A stretch of 64,000 nucleotides of DNA from Mesorhizobium waimense (GCF_003601975.1 NZ_QZWZ01000032.1:1-64000), one strand, 5' to 3'; shown: positions 34,655 through 42,838, counted from the first letter of the stretch. Translations and numbers: made by a program. Notes: generated by a model from the sequence alone, not told the origin.

Positions 34655-34927
34655 ATGTCGAACCTGAGACTGGGAAAGCTTCCGGACCGGACGCCTTCGA
34701 AGATCACCATCACCGTTAGCGCCGACCTGAGCCAAGCGCTCAAGGACTATGCGGCACTTTACCGTCAGACCTATGGCGAGTCTGAAACCGTGGCTGAGCT
34801 CATCCCATTCATGCTGACCGGGTTTCTGGACGGCGACCGAGCGTTTGCCAAGGCCAGAAAGGAAGGGTTGCCGGCCGGGGGCACGTCGGAGAAGTCGCGG
34901 CGCCTGCCCGGTTCAGGTTCCGAGTAG
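34655..34927 (+). CDS. DUF2274 protein of the trb operon
   Basis: A 90-residue protein, MSNLRLGKLPDRTPSKITIT, VSADLSQALKDYAALYRQTY, VAELIPFMLTGFLDGDRAF. This is the DUF2274 pattern, a family I know as a steady companion of trbI in conjugative islands. The first half may fold as a ribbon-helix-helix-like dimer. Function unknown. It follows trbI by 12 bases and has GGAG at 34646-34650 before its ATG. Confidence 0.8.
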   Translation: MSNLRLGKLPDRTPSKITITVSADLSQALKDYAALYRQTYGESETVAELIPFMLTGFLDGDRAFAKARKEGLPAGGTSEKSRRLPGSGSE

Positions 34928-34956
34928 CCGAGGCAGAGAGTTCGTCAAGCCTGACC

Positions 34957-35244
34957 ATGACGTGCGCCGACCGATTGCCTGGTTCTCGACTGACCGATCC
35001 ATCGCTCGCGGAGCTCGAACGATGTCTGGCCATCGCGGCTTACCTGGTTGTTCGTCATGGAGAAGCCTATACGCCGACCTTCGAGCGGCTAGAGCAAGAG
35101 GTCGAGCAAATACGGCGGCGGCTCGGAAACCGCGAACGGGCTCGGCGAGTGCTTGCTGCACTGATGCAGAATGGCGTCGGCCACGTAGGGGCAGAGGCCC
35201 ATGACAGTTCTCAGCCTGATCTTGCAGCGAGGCGTCGGCTCTGA
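34957..35244 (+). CDS. hypothetical protein, end of trb operon
   Basis: A 95-residue frame containing DPSLAELERCLAIAAYLVVR, HGEAYTPTFERLEQEVEQIR, a helical composition seen in small genes that end rhizobial trb operons. The last ~35 residues (after RRVLAALM) look different in character, so the 3' end may be frameshifted or replaced. Function unknown. Confidence 0.5.
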   Translation: MTCADRLPGSRLTDPSLAELERCLAIAAYLVVRHGEAYTPTFERLEQEVEQIRRRLGNRERARRVLAALMQNGVGHVGAEAHDSSQPDLAARRRL

Positions 35245-35345
35245 TTCCCTAATCTTGGTGGCGATCGCCTGATTCGTGTGTTCGTTGCTCCGCTTTCGCA
35301 TGGTTGCGTGAGGGTGTAGCGGGTGCTTTCCTTGGAGAGATTACA

Positions 35346-36338
35346 ATGACCGCCAAGCCGGAAATCCTGGAAATGCGGGCTAAGATCACTGTTGTCGGGG
35401 TTGGAGGCGCTGGCGGAAACGCCGTCAACAACATGATCGCCGAAGGCTTGCAGGGCGTCGAGTTCGTCGTCGCCAACACTGACGCCCAGGCGCTCACCAT
35501 GTCGAAGTCGTCGCAACTGATCCAGCTGGGTGCGCATGTGACCGAGGGCCTAGGCGCGGGTTCTTTGCCCGCCATCGGCCGCGCGGCTGCAGAGGAATCC
35601 ATCGAAGAGATCATGGGCCATCTCGCGGGAACGCATATGTGTTTCATCACCGCAGGCATGGGGGGTGGCACGGGGACTGGCGCCGCGTCCGTGATTGCGC
35701 ATGCCGCACGCGATGCCGGCATTTTGACGGTGGCCGTCGTTACCAAACCGTTCGTATTCGAAGGCAAGCGCAGGACGCAGGCCGCTGAGGAAGGCATAGA
35801 ACGCCTTCGCGAGAGCGCTGATACGGTCATCGTCATCCCGAACCAGAACCTCTTCAGGGTCGCCGACGCCAGGACAACGTTTGCCGACGCCTTTGCCATG
35901 GCGGACCGTGTTCTCTACGCGGGTGTCGGATGCATCACGGACCTGATCGTCAAGGAAGGCTTGATCAATCTCGACTTCGCCGACGTGAAGTCGGTGATGC
36001 GGGACATGGGCCGAGCGATGATGGGAACCGGCGAGGCCTCCGGAGAGGGCCGTGCAAGGACGGCAGCCGAGGCTGCAATCGCCAATCCGCTTCTCGACGA
36101 AGCTTCCATGATTGGTGCTAAGGGTGTCCTCGTCTCGATATCGGGCGGCAACGACATGACGCTGTTCGAGGTCGATGAGGCCGCCACTCGCATACGCGAG
36201 GAGGTCGACGCCGATGCCGACATTATCGTCGGGGCCATCTTCGACCAGGCGCTGGCAGGAAAGTTCCGGGTGTCGGTTGTCGCAACGGGTCTACGGAAAA
36301 GCGCGGACTTGGTTTGGCTTGAGCAGAGGACCGCTTAA
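35346..36338 (+). CDS. short FtsZ homologue (FtsZ2-type, no C-terminal tail)
   Basis: A 330-residue tubulin-like GTPase. The GTP-binding signature GMGGGTGTGAASV falls at about 104-116, the N-terminal nucleotide region has VGVGGAGGNAVNNMIAEGL and NTDAQAL, and the T7 loop NLDFADVK at 208-215 keeps the catalytic Asp residues. It ends soon after the core (VSVVATGLRKSADLVWLEQR), with none of the long linker and conserved tail that bind FtsA in chromosomal rhizobial FtsZ (which are much longer). S. meliloti is known to carry a short FtsZ2 of similar size. GGAGAG precedes the ATG. Located between the trb operon and the integrase, so it travels with the element. Confidence 0.85.
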   Translation: MTAKPEILEMRAKITVVGVGGAGGNAVNNMIAEGLQGVEFVVANTDAQALTMSKSSQLIQLGAHVTEGLGAGSLPAIGRAAAEESIEEIMGHLAGTHMCFITAGMGGGTGTGAASVIAHAARDAGILTVAVVTKPFVFEGKRRTQAAEEGIERLRESADTVIVIPNQNLFRVADARTTFADAFAMADRVLYAGVGCITDLIVKEGLINLDFADVKSVMRDMGRAMMGTGEASGEGRARTAAEAAIANPLLDEASMIGAKGVLVSISGGNDMTLFEVDEAATRIREEVDADADIIVGAIFDQALAGKFRVSVVATGLRKSADLVWLEQRTA

Positions 36339-36661
36339 GGCCGTGGAAACGAACTCGCAGAATAGGGCGCGTCGCTGACTTTCGAACGGAGCCGGGTGCG
36401 CTGTTTGCGTCAACCCGGTAGGCTGCTCGCTTTTTCAATCGTTTGCCAATGATATGAAGGGGCATTCTAACTTTTCCGTACTTCAGGTGCGCGAAAGTTG
36501 GAATTTGCCATGGGGACAAGACGCTACTCGGGCAGCCGTCACAGCCCGGGATGGTCCGGCGCAGATACCGTTACCTAGCTCTCAAGCGAACAATGCATAA
36601 CGTTCAAGTCGCTTATATCAAACTGATATATAATATAAGGCCTTCCCGGCATCGATGCATT
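36339..36661. other. AT-rich intergenic stretch
   Basis: No gene seen. The segment 36600-36645 (GATATATAATATAAGG) is clearly AT-richer than its surroundings and includes TATAAT-like hexamers, so it may hold a promoter for the Fic gene at 36780. It directly precedes the 24-bp repeat array. Confidence 0.4.
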
Positions 36662-36781
36662 AAAAACTTGTAATGGAGCAGCATAGAAAACTTGTATATG
36701 CACGACACAATTAACTTGAAATGGCGCGGCATGATGTACTTGTATCCGCACAGCGGTAAAAACTTGCCAAGGCACGGCCAT
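36662..36781. repeat. five 24-bp tandem repeats (iteron-like)
   Basis: The core ACTTG recurs at 36666, 36690, 36714, 36738 and 36762, an exact 24-bp period. Each unit reads roughly (a)AACTTG-t-A-n-n-n-G-c-(a/g)-C-g-(g/a)-C-a-t, with the G/C positions in the second half conserved. The last unit runs into the ATG of the Fic gene. Regular phasing suggests a multimeric DNA-binding site. Confidence 0.75.
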
Positions 36782-37555
36782 GGCTAAGCCCCACGAAAAA
36801 CTCGCGGAATCCCTCGCTGTCCTTAAAGACCTGCAGACGGGAGGGCGCCGCATTTTCAAGTCTGAAGAGATCACCCGGGTCCTCGTGAGCGCCTACTCCA
36901 AAACGGCTTTCTGCGTGAGGTGATCAAAGGTGGTTGATGTCCACCGGACCGCAAGCGCAGGAGCAGGCACCACGCCTTGGTATGCCAGCTTCTGGGAGTT
37001 TTGCGCGATGAATTGCAATGAGCGTTTCGGGGAAGGAGCGGTACCCCCGAGCAATCGTTGCTCCTCCACGCAGAGGCTACCGCGATCCGCTGGCAAACTG
37101 ACAACGGATACGCATCGGGACTGGTACAGGGAGCTGTTCGCGCCTTCAGTGAGTGCGGGCATATTGAAGGCGAGCTCGCTCGCGGGTTATCGAAACCATC
37201 CTGTGTACCTAAAGGGCTCATCTCACGTGCCGCCACGTGTGGAGGCGGTACTCGATGGCATGGATGCGTTGTTTGATCTACTAGAAGCCGAAGCAGACCC
37301 GGCGGTTCGCGCCGTGCTGGGACATTGGCTTCTTGGTTATGTGACCCTTATCCCGACGGAAACGGACGCATGGCCCGCTTTCTCATGAATGCCATGTTGG
37401 CATCAGGCGGCTATCCGTGGACGGTGTTGAGAGTGGAGGACCGGAAGGCATATCTCGCTGGGCTTGAACAGGCCAGCGTTGGTATGGATGTGAAGCTCTT
37501 CGCTCAATTCCTGGCGGAACGGGTAAAATGGTCCTCGGAGCAAGCAGGAAGATGA
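36780..37555 (+). pseudogene. second Fic-family gene, multiply frameshifted
   Basis: It starts MAKPHEKLAESLAVLKDLQT, then RIFKSEEITRVLVSAYSKNG, FLREVIKGG at the first stop (about 36941). Family sequence continues in other frames: TTPWYASFWEFCAMNCNERF, SLLLHAEATAIRWQTDN, HPVYLKGSSHVPPRVEAVLD and finally DPYPDGNGRMARFLMNAML. The normal Fic core is HPFxxGNGR; here the catalytic His is Asp. The stop at 37555 lies just before the integrase 3' end. At least three frame changes are needed, so this gene is dead. Its N-terminal type differs from the short Fic at 1.1-1.6 kb. Confidence 0.75.
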
Positions 37556-37591
37556 CGAACAGGAAGATGACGAACCTTAAGTTCACATCGG

Positions 37592-38914
37592 TCATATATT
37601 TGCGGGTGGGATAAAAGCGATCCTTTGAAGCCACTCGCGCTTCTGCGCCAAGGACGGTCCGGCGCCGTATTTTGGCCGGATCCATTTATGGCCCATTAGG
37701 GAGGCGATCACCTTCTCCGGCGCCTCGACAGCCGTTAGCCGGTCCTCGAAGGTGTGCCGCAGGCTATAGAGGCTGTGTTCCGACGTCGGCAGAAGTTTCT
37801 TGTTGGTGAGCACCTTATTGACGAGCGCCGAAAGCGAGGCTGCCTTGTCGCGATAGCGCGGGAAGCCGTCCGGATGGAGCTTCATCGCCTCAAGTGCGCA
37901 GCCAACCAGGGGAATGTCACGGGCTGAATGATCGGTCTTCAGGCGACGGCCATGAGGGCGCACCTGCACATGTGGGATTTCGTGATCGAGGTGGATCGTT
38001 TCTGGAATGAGATTCGCCGCTTCAGAGAGCCGGAGTCCCGTGTCGGCGATCAAATAGACAAGATGGCGCGCTTCCTCGTTGAGCCCGTCGAGCGCGCCTT
38101 CGGCGAGAACCTCTCCCTGCACGAATTCCGCCGTGAACGCAGCGCGTTGCGCTGCGACAGCACCGGAAAGGCGCAGATTGTGGAAAACCGGCTCCAGCTT
38201 GAGCTGGTGAGTGAGGTCGACGACACGCAGCATCTTGGAGATGTGGCCGATGTCCTTGTTGGCCGTCCCGATATCGAGGCCGCCCCCGACGATCCGCTTC
38301 TGCCACCACCCGCGGAAGGTAACCGCATCTTCCCGCATCAGGCGGGCGATCTCCTTATCACCGATGACGCCAATCAAATTGGCGATTGCGCGCTTCTTGG
38401 GGTTACGCCATTTCTTGACCTGGTTGGGCGACATGGCGAGCAGATTCTGCTGCTCGATCGCCTCGAACTCCTTTAGGAGACCGCTCAGCCGAAGCGCTGG
38501 CCGTTGCTCACCGCCCATCACCGCGGAGACGTCCTTTGCGTCCTCGACCGCACTTCTGTCGAGGAGCAACTTGATACGGGCCATGAGCTCGTCGAGAGGC
38601 CCCGCCGCCAGTTCATCATTGGTGCGATAGGCTAGCCCGAACGATCGCGCTCGCTTCCGGGCAGCCTCGAAGCGTAGCGCCGCCTCAGCGGACTGGCCGT
38701 CGCCAAGTTTGCGCCAATATGCCTCGAGCCCGGCGCCGAGGCTCCGCACTGCGTCGCGGGCCCGTACACCGCGCGGATCATCAGCAACGGCGACCCCAGT
38801 GGAAATTCGCACGAGGCCCCGGCGGTCAAACGCCGCAAACTCCTTCGGCACCCTGCGCACGAGATACCAGATGCCGTCGCGCTTATGCGGCCTTGCGGGC
38901 GCGGATCTTCGCAT
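37592..38914 (-). CDS. tyrosine recombinase/integrase of the element (IntS-like position)
   Basis: A 440-residue site-specific recombinase. N-terminal HKRDGIWYLVRRVPKEFAAF is the arm-type domain seen in proteobacterial island integrases. The catalytic half contains LIADTGLRLSEAANL (first Arg), KTDHSARDIPL, SLYSLRHTFEDRL (Arg-His, with Tyr in place of the usual first His), LMGHKWIRPKYG (His and the likely nucleophile Tyr). It lies 114 bp from the 3' end of tRNA-Ser and is transcribed away from it. That is the arrangement of an integrase at its attachment site. Some Mesorhizobium symbiosis ICEs are known to use a tRNA-Ser site. No excisionase gene was found beside it. Confidence 0.88.
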   Translation of the reverse strand: MRRSAPARPHKRDGIWYLVRRVPKEFAAFDRRGLVRISTGVAVADDPRGVRARDAVRSLGAGLEAYWRKLGDGQSAEAALRFEAARKRARSFGLAYRTNDELAAGPLDELMARIKLLLDRSAVEDAKDVSAVMGGEQRPALRLSGLLKEFEAIEQQNLLAMSPNQVKKWRNPKKRAIANLIGVIGDKEIARLMREDAVTFRGWWQKRIVGGGLDIGTANKDIGHISKMLRVVDLTHQLKLEPVFHNLRLSGAVAAQRAAFTAEFVQGEVLAEGALDGLNEEARHLVYLIADTGLRLSEAANLIPETIHLDHEIPHVQVRPHGRRLKTDHSARDIPLVGCALEAMKLHPDGFPRYRDKAASLSALVNKVLTNKKLLPTSEHSLYSLRHTFEDRLTAVEAPEKVIASLMGHKWIRPKYGAGPSLAQKREWLQRIAFIPPANI

Positions 38915-39028
38915 TAGTCAGCTCTAATGTTACACAGTTTGTTACACAGAATGAGATATGTTTCGAGCTGCGGCGGTCAAGGGCTGCAACGAAGTTTTTG
39001 AAAACAAATGACTTTTAGGGAAGTCAGT
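38915..39028. other. putative attachment-site region
   Basis: The 114 bp between the integrase start and the tRNA-Ser 3' end. Islands of this type usually recombine within the last bases of the tRNA, so the core probably covers the tRNA 3' end (from 39029) and extends into this gap. The second copy that would prove it should lie at the far end of the element, outside the window. Confidence 0.45.
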
Positions 39029-39118
39029 TGGCGGAGAGAGCGGGATTCGAACCCGCGTTACGGTCTCCCGTAAACACACTTTCCAGGCGTGCGCCTTCAA
39101 CCACTCGGCCACCTCTCC
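39029..39118 (-). tRNA. tRNA-Ser (anticodon GGA)
   Basis: Reading the minus strand from 39118, GGAGAGGTGGCCGAGTGG opens a class II tRNA. The acceptor arm GGAGAG pairs with CTCTCC. The anticodon loop is CTGGAAA, giving GGA. A long variable arm (TTTACGGGAGACCGTAA) and a T-loop GGTTCGAATCC follow, with CCA encoded at 39029-39031. The 3' end points to the integrase, marking it as the probable insertion site of the element. Confidence 0.95.
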
Positions 39119-39479
39119 GTCCTTGCATGGCGCGCCGGCCGGTCTTGCCGCGCGGGTTGGGGACATGCAATCCCTTGGGGGCGGAACCTCCGCTTCTGGG
39201 CGCCGTCAACCAGCGGGTAGCCCTTCCCCGCACCTGAAGCCGTCGAAGCAAACAGGCGCGGGGCTCATCTAGTCGATCCCGCGGCGAATGCCAAGCCATA
39301 ATGGCGCTTCGTCGGCTTTGCCGCGCACGGATTGTCGGCGATGTCGCCGGCGCGGTGCTTTTCGGCATGGCTGCGGGCGAATGATGTGCACAGGCGTGCG
39401 GCACAGCCTGTCGTTGCTTGACTTCGCCAGCGGTCCCCTGTCGAGTGGATGCGAGGCTTTGCGGGGGCATTGTCGGCAG
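39119..39479. other. intergenic, chromosomal side of tRNA-Ser
   Basis: No convincing gene. CTTGACTTC at about 39418 resembles an alphaproteobacterial -35 element for the membrane-protein gene at 39480, but no clear -10 follows. The segment belongs to core genome judging by what comes after. Confidence 0.35.
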
Positions 39480-40181
39480 ATGACATCGATCAACCAGGAG
39501 CCGGCCAGGCGGCCGGACAGCGGCCTCTCCTACGTGCCGGTGGCGTGGCTTTGCATCACCATGGCGCTTTCGGTCTATGGCCTGATCTCGTCATGGCGGG
39601 TGATCGGCGGCTACGGTCTGCCGGACAGCGTCGCCTACTTCGTCTACAGCGGTCTTGCCGGCGGTATCGTCACCATTCTATGGGGCCTTTACCTGCTCGG
39701 CCTTGCCTTCAACCGCTCGGCGCGCTTTCCGCGCCACTTCATCATCTGGCAGGTCGTCACCATCGTTTGGCTGGCGGCGAGGCTGGCCTATGTGTTGCTC
39801 GCGCCGGATTTCGGCTTTTCAGCGCAAGGGCTTGCCTTCAGCCTGGGCGAAATCGCCATCGGCGTACTCTGCATCTATCTTCTGCGGCGCGGCTCGGGCG
39901 CCGAAGCGGTCTATGCCAGTCCGGAAACCGAGAGCCCGCCGGTTCTGGTATCGGTCATCGCCGCACTGCTCGGCATCATCCTCGGCGCCGCACTCGGTGC
40001 ATGCGCCGGGTTTGCCGTCGGCTCGCTGATCGCCGAAATTACCGACATGAGCTGCTTCGAGGGTGCCTGCGGCTACTTCGCCGTGTTCATCGGCCTGGCC
40101 GGGCTGGTTGTCGGCGCCATCGCCGGCGGGCTGTTCGCCGTCTGGCGCGTGAACCGGCGAAGGCGCAAGCCGGCGACTTGA
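39480..40181 (+). CDS. multipass membrane protein of unknown function
   Basis: A 233-residue protein with about six hydrophobic segments: VPVAWLCITMALSVYGLISS, VYSGLAGGIVTILWGLYLLG, IIWQVVTIVWLAARLAYVLL, GEIAIGVLCIYLLRR, then a Gly/Ala-rich pair near the C-terminus. The first four helices vaguely resemble DUF2569-type proteins, which I would not press. The ATG at 39480 begins MTSINQEPARR; the longer open frame upstream has no membrane or family features. A basic tail (RVNRRRRK) suggests a cytoplasmic C-terminus. Confidence 0.65.
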   Translation: MTSINQEPARRPDSGLSYVPVAWLCITMALSVYGLISSWRVIGGYGLPDSVAYFVYSGLAGGIVTILWGLYLLGLAFNRSARFPRHFIIWQVVTIVWLAARLAYVLLAPDFGFSAQGLAFSLGEIAIGVLCIYLLRRGSGAEAVYASPETESPPVLVSVIAALLGIILGAALGACAGFAVGSLIAEITDMSCFEGACGYFAVFIGLAGLVVGAIAGGLFAVWRVNRRRRKPAT

Positions 40182-40311
40182 AGCGCGTCGCGACTTTCAA
40201 ATTCGCGTGTCACGATTGCCGTCAGGGCAGGCGCGTTCTATCTCTCGGTTGGGAAGGGACGATACCCGGGTCCGACGGAGGGGCCAGGGAAATCCTGGGG
40301 AGGAAGTCTGC

Positions 40312-40632
40312 ATGTTCCGTTTCATCTTTCGTCTCGCGGCGATGGTCGCGCTTTCGATTTCCGTCATCATGGCGGTGGTCGACGCGACGCGATCGGTGGC
40401 GGCCTCGGCGCTGGTCATGACGCCGCTCAACGCAAGCTGGTTGGCGGTCTCCCCCGACACCCGCGCGGCCTTCGAAAGCTACGTGCGCGAAAAGGCCAGC
40501 CCGCTGCTGTGGGACGGCGTCATCGCCTTTGTGCTCGGCCAGCCTGGCTTTGCGGTGTTCGCGGTGCTGGCCTTCCTGCTCTACGCCGTCGGCTACCGGC
40601 GGCAGCGGCGCAATGAATTCGCCGCGACCTGA
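40312..40632 (+). CDS. small membrane protein of unknown function
   Basis: A 106-residue protein with a hydrophobic N-terminal segment (FIFRLAAMVALSISVIMAVV) and a second near the C-terminus (FAVFAVLAFLLYAVGY) followed by RRQRR. The ATG at 40312 follows GGGAGGAAG. The two-helix hairpin with polar middle (SPDTRAAFESYVREKASPLL) is common among conserved small rhizobial proteins. No function known to me. Confidence 0.65.
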   Translation: MFRFIFRLAAMVALSISVIMAVVDATRSVAASALVMTPLNASWLAVSPDTRAAFESYVREKASPLLWDGVIAFVLGQPGFAVFAVLAFLLYAVGYRRQRRNEFAAT

Positions 40633-40740
40633 CGTTTGCGGACTACCAGAACGAAGAACCTTTCAGCGCCTTGGCGAACGGAATGATGCGCCGCGCAGCC
40701 CACCCGCGCCATGCTTTTCCAAAAGGTCAAAATTCCGCGT

Positions 40741-40875
40741 GAATTTTGTTTCGGGCCGTGCCAGATTGGCCCGGAGCGGGAGGGGAGTACACTCCTGCCT
40801 GACGTCGCGTGCCTGCCGGAGAACCGGGCAGGACGCGGTGTACAACGGAAAAATAACCGACAGGGTGTGGATCAC
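40741..40875 (+). promoter_or_regulatory. structured leader before the nucleoside-binding gene
   Basis: Within the 243-bp gap two good hairpins are visible: CGGGCC...GGCCCG at about 40752-40773, and CCTGCCGG-AGAA-CCGGGCAGG at about 40812-40834. Dense structure in front of an uptake gene suggests a long 5' leader with possible regulation. I do not recognise a known riboswitch; the conserved core of purine riboswitches is not evident. Confidence 0.35.
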
Positions 40876-41865
40876 ATGAAACGTATCGTTCTCGGCCTCC
40901 TGGCCGCAACCGCAATGGTTCTTCCGGCCTTCGCCGCCGATATCCAGCCAGCCATTCTCTATGATCTTGGCGGCAAGTTCGACAAATCCTTCAACGAAGC
41001 GTCCTACAACGGCGCTGAAAAATTCAAGACCGAGACCGGCATTGCCTATGTCGAATTCGAAGTCTCCAACGCCACCCAGCGTGAGCAGGCGCTGCGCCGC
41101 TTCGCCGAGGACGGCCGCAATCCGATCGTCATGGCTGGCTTCTCCTGGGCGGATGCTTTGGACAAGATCGCCGCGGAGTTCCCCGATACCAAGTTCGCCA
41201 TTATCGACATGGTCGTCGACAAGCCCAATGTCCGCTCCGTCGTCTACAAGGAGCAGGAAGGCTCCTACCTGGTCGGCGTGATGGCGGCGATGGCGTCGAA
41301 GTCCAAGAAGGTCGGCTTCATCGGCGGCATGGACATTCCGCTGATCCGCAAGTTCGGCTGCGGCTATGTCGGCGGCGCCAAGTCGGCAGGGGCGACCGAC
41401 GTCATCCAGAACATGACGGGCGACACGCCCGCCGCCTGGAACGACCCGGCCAAGGGCGGCGAAATCGCCAAGACGCAGATCGATCAGGGCGCGGACGTGA
41501 TCTACGCGGCGGCCGGCGGCACCGGCGTCGGCGTGCTGCAGGCAGCCGCCGATTCCGGCAAGCTCGGCATCGGCGTCGATTCCAACCAGAACGGCCTGCA
41601 GCCCGGCAAGGTGCTGACCTCTATGGTCAAGCGCGTCGACGTTGCCGTCTACAACACCTTCATGGACGCCAAGAACGACAAGTTCACCGGCGGCATCAAC
41701 GACCTTGGCCTCAAGGAAGGCGGCGTCGACTACGCCATGGACGACAACAACAAGGCGCTTGTCGACGACGCCATGAAGACGGCCGTCGAAAAGGCCAAGG
41801 CCGACATCATCGCCGGCACCGTCAAGGTGCACGACTACATGTCGGACAATGCCTGCCCGTATTGA
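40876..41865 (+). CDS. BMP-family nucleoside-binding protein of an ABC transporter
   Basis: A 329-residue periplasmic binding protein. Signal peptide MKRIVLGLLAATAMVLPAFA, then PAILYDLGGKFDKSFNEASY, the family opening with conserved D-x-F-D-x-S-F. NATQREQALRRFAEDGRNPI, KVGFIGGMDIPLIRKFGCGY and AAAGGTGVGVLQAA follow. BMP/PnrA proteins bind nucleosides. The ATPase and two permeases lie at 43.2-46.9 kb with several unrelated genes between, so it is transcribed separately (terminator at 41885). Confidence 0.9.
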   Translation: MKRIVLGLLAATAMVLPAFAADIQPAILYDLGGKFDKSFNEASYNGAEKFKTETGIAYVEFEVSNATQREQALRRFAEDGRNPIVMAGFSWADALDKIAAEFPDTKFAIIDMVVDKPNVRSVVYKEQEGSYLVGVMAAMASKSKKVGFIGGMDIPLIRKFGCGYVGGAKSAGATDVIQNMTGDTPAAWNDPAKGGEIAKTQIDQGADVIYAAAGGTGVGVLQAAADSGKLGIGVDSNQNGLQPGKVLTSMVKRVDVAVYNTFMDAKNDKFTGGINDLGLKEGGVDYAMDDNNKALVDDAMKTAVEKAKADIIAGTVKVHDYMSDNACPY

Positions 41866-41884
41866 TCGACCGAAATCACTTGCA

Positions 41885-41917
41885 AACCGCCGGGCATCGT
41901 CCCGGCGGTTTTGTTTT
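41885..41917 (+). terminator. rho-independent terminator after the BMP gene
   Basis: Perfect 10-bp stem AACCGCCGGG (41885-41894) and CCCGGCGGTT (41901-41910) followed by TTGTTTTG. It lies 20 bases after the stop codon. Confidence 0.85.
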
Positions 41918-41961
41918 GACTGGAACTGGTCGACTGGGCAGCGTCAGCCACGGGAGAAACG

Positions 41962-42423
41962 ATGCCGCCGACAATCGAACTCATGGAAGCTCGCGATGTC
42001 GAGGCCCTTGCACGGATGCGCCTTGCCGCCTTCTTCGACGGAACGGGAAGGACACTCGAGGAAGACATCGCCGACCTCAACAGGCTTTCGGCAGGCGACA
42101 GCTTCGAAGCCGCTTTCGTGGCTCGTGACGGTGATGCCGCGATCGGAACCTGCCTGCTGGTCCGCAACGAACTGGAACCGGCGCATGAATTGACGCCCTG
42201 GCTGGCCGGGCTTGTCGTCGATGCCGGGTATCGTGGCCGGGGGATCGGCACGGCGCTGGTCAGAGCGGTCGAAGCGCGTGCAATGTTGCTCGGCGTTGAC
42301 GTGCTCTATCTCTACACCTGGGAAGCGCGCGATTTCTACGCCAGGCTTGGCTGGACCAGGGTCGAGACGTTCGAACAGGACAGCGGGCCGATGCTGTTGA
42401 TGTCGCGCAAGCTCCGCCTATAG
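41962..42423 (+). CDS. GNAT-family N-acetyltransferase
   Basis: A 153-residue acetyltransferase. WLAGLVVDAGYRGRGIGTAL at about 76-95 contains the acetyl-CoA pyrophosphate loop (RGRGIG), followed by YLYTWEARDFYARLGWTRVE, the typical C-terminal GNAT end. Substrate unknown. It converges with the next gene and overlaps its 3' end by 6 bases. Confidence 0.88.
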   Translation: MPPTIELMEARDVEALARMRLAAFFDGTGRTLEEDIADLNRLSAGDSFEAAFVARDGDAAIGTCLLVRNELEPAHELTPWLAGLVVDAGYRGRGIGTALVRAVEARAMLLGVDVLYLYTWEARDFYARLGWTRVETFEQDSGPMLLMSRKLRL

Positions 42424-42822
42424 CTGTCCGGCCAGATAGCCGAGCGCGAAGGCTGTGGCCAAGGCAATGGCGATGACGGTTCCGCGCCGCCCGCCGGAGG
42501 AATGCAGTCCGACGCCATAGGGTGGGCGCTCCAGCCTGTGGATCACGACGGGCGGCTTGGCTTCTGCCTCGCCAAGGCCGGCCAGCCGCATCTGCGGCAG
42601 GTCGGCGATGCGCTGCGAGACCAGTTTCCAGCGATTGTCGGACGCTCCCTCCACTGGTGCGGCGTCGTCGAAGACGCGCATGCGTTCGGCAAGCCGCAGC
42701 ACCGTGTCACGGAAAGCAGGGTCGATCTCCAGGTCGCGCTCGGCGCGCTGGCGGTCCCTGTCGTTCATCAGGCCAAGCACATAGTCGCCGGCACGGGCGA
42801 CGCGGTCGCTTTCACTGGCCAT
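42418..42822 (-). CDS. anti-sigma-factor-like membrane protein
   Basis: A 134-residue protein. Residues 8-50 (RVARAGDYVLGLMNDRDRQR, AERDLEIDPAFRDTVLRLAE) match the N-terminal helical domain of RskA/ChrR-type anti-sigma proteins. A Pro-rich linker leads to one C-terminal membrane helix (GTVIAIALATAFALGYLAG). No sigma factor gene is adjacent, so the partner is unknown. The assignment rests on the N-terminal pattern and topology. Confidence 0.55.
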   Translation of the reverse strand: MASESDRVARAGDYVLGLMNDRDRQRAERDLEIDPAFRDTVLRLAERMRVFDDAAPVEGASDNRWKLVSQRIADLPQMRLAGLGEAEAKPPVVIHRLERPPYGVGLHSSGGRRGTVIAIALATAFALGYLAGQL

Positions 42823-42838
42823 GACACTTCTCCCTCCC

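Noticed and set aside
36662..36781. 24-bp repeats as a CRISPR array
   Set aside because: No spacers between units, degenerate sequence and no cas genes nearby.
40741..40875. Purine riboswitch upstream of the nucleoside-binding gene
   Set aside because: The conserved junction and loop sequences of purine riboswitches were not found; kept only as a generic structured leader.
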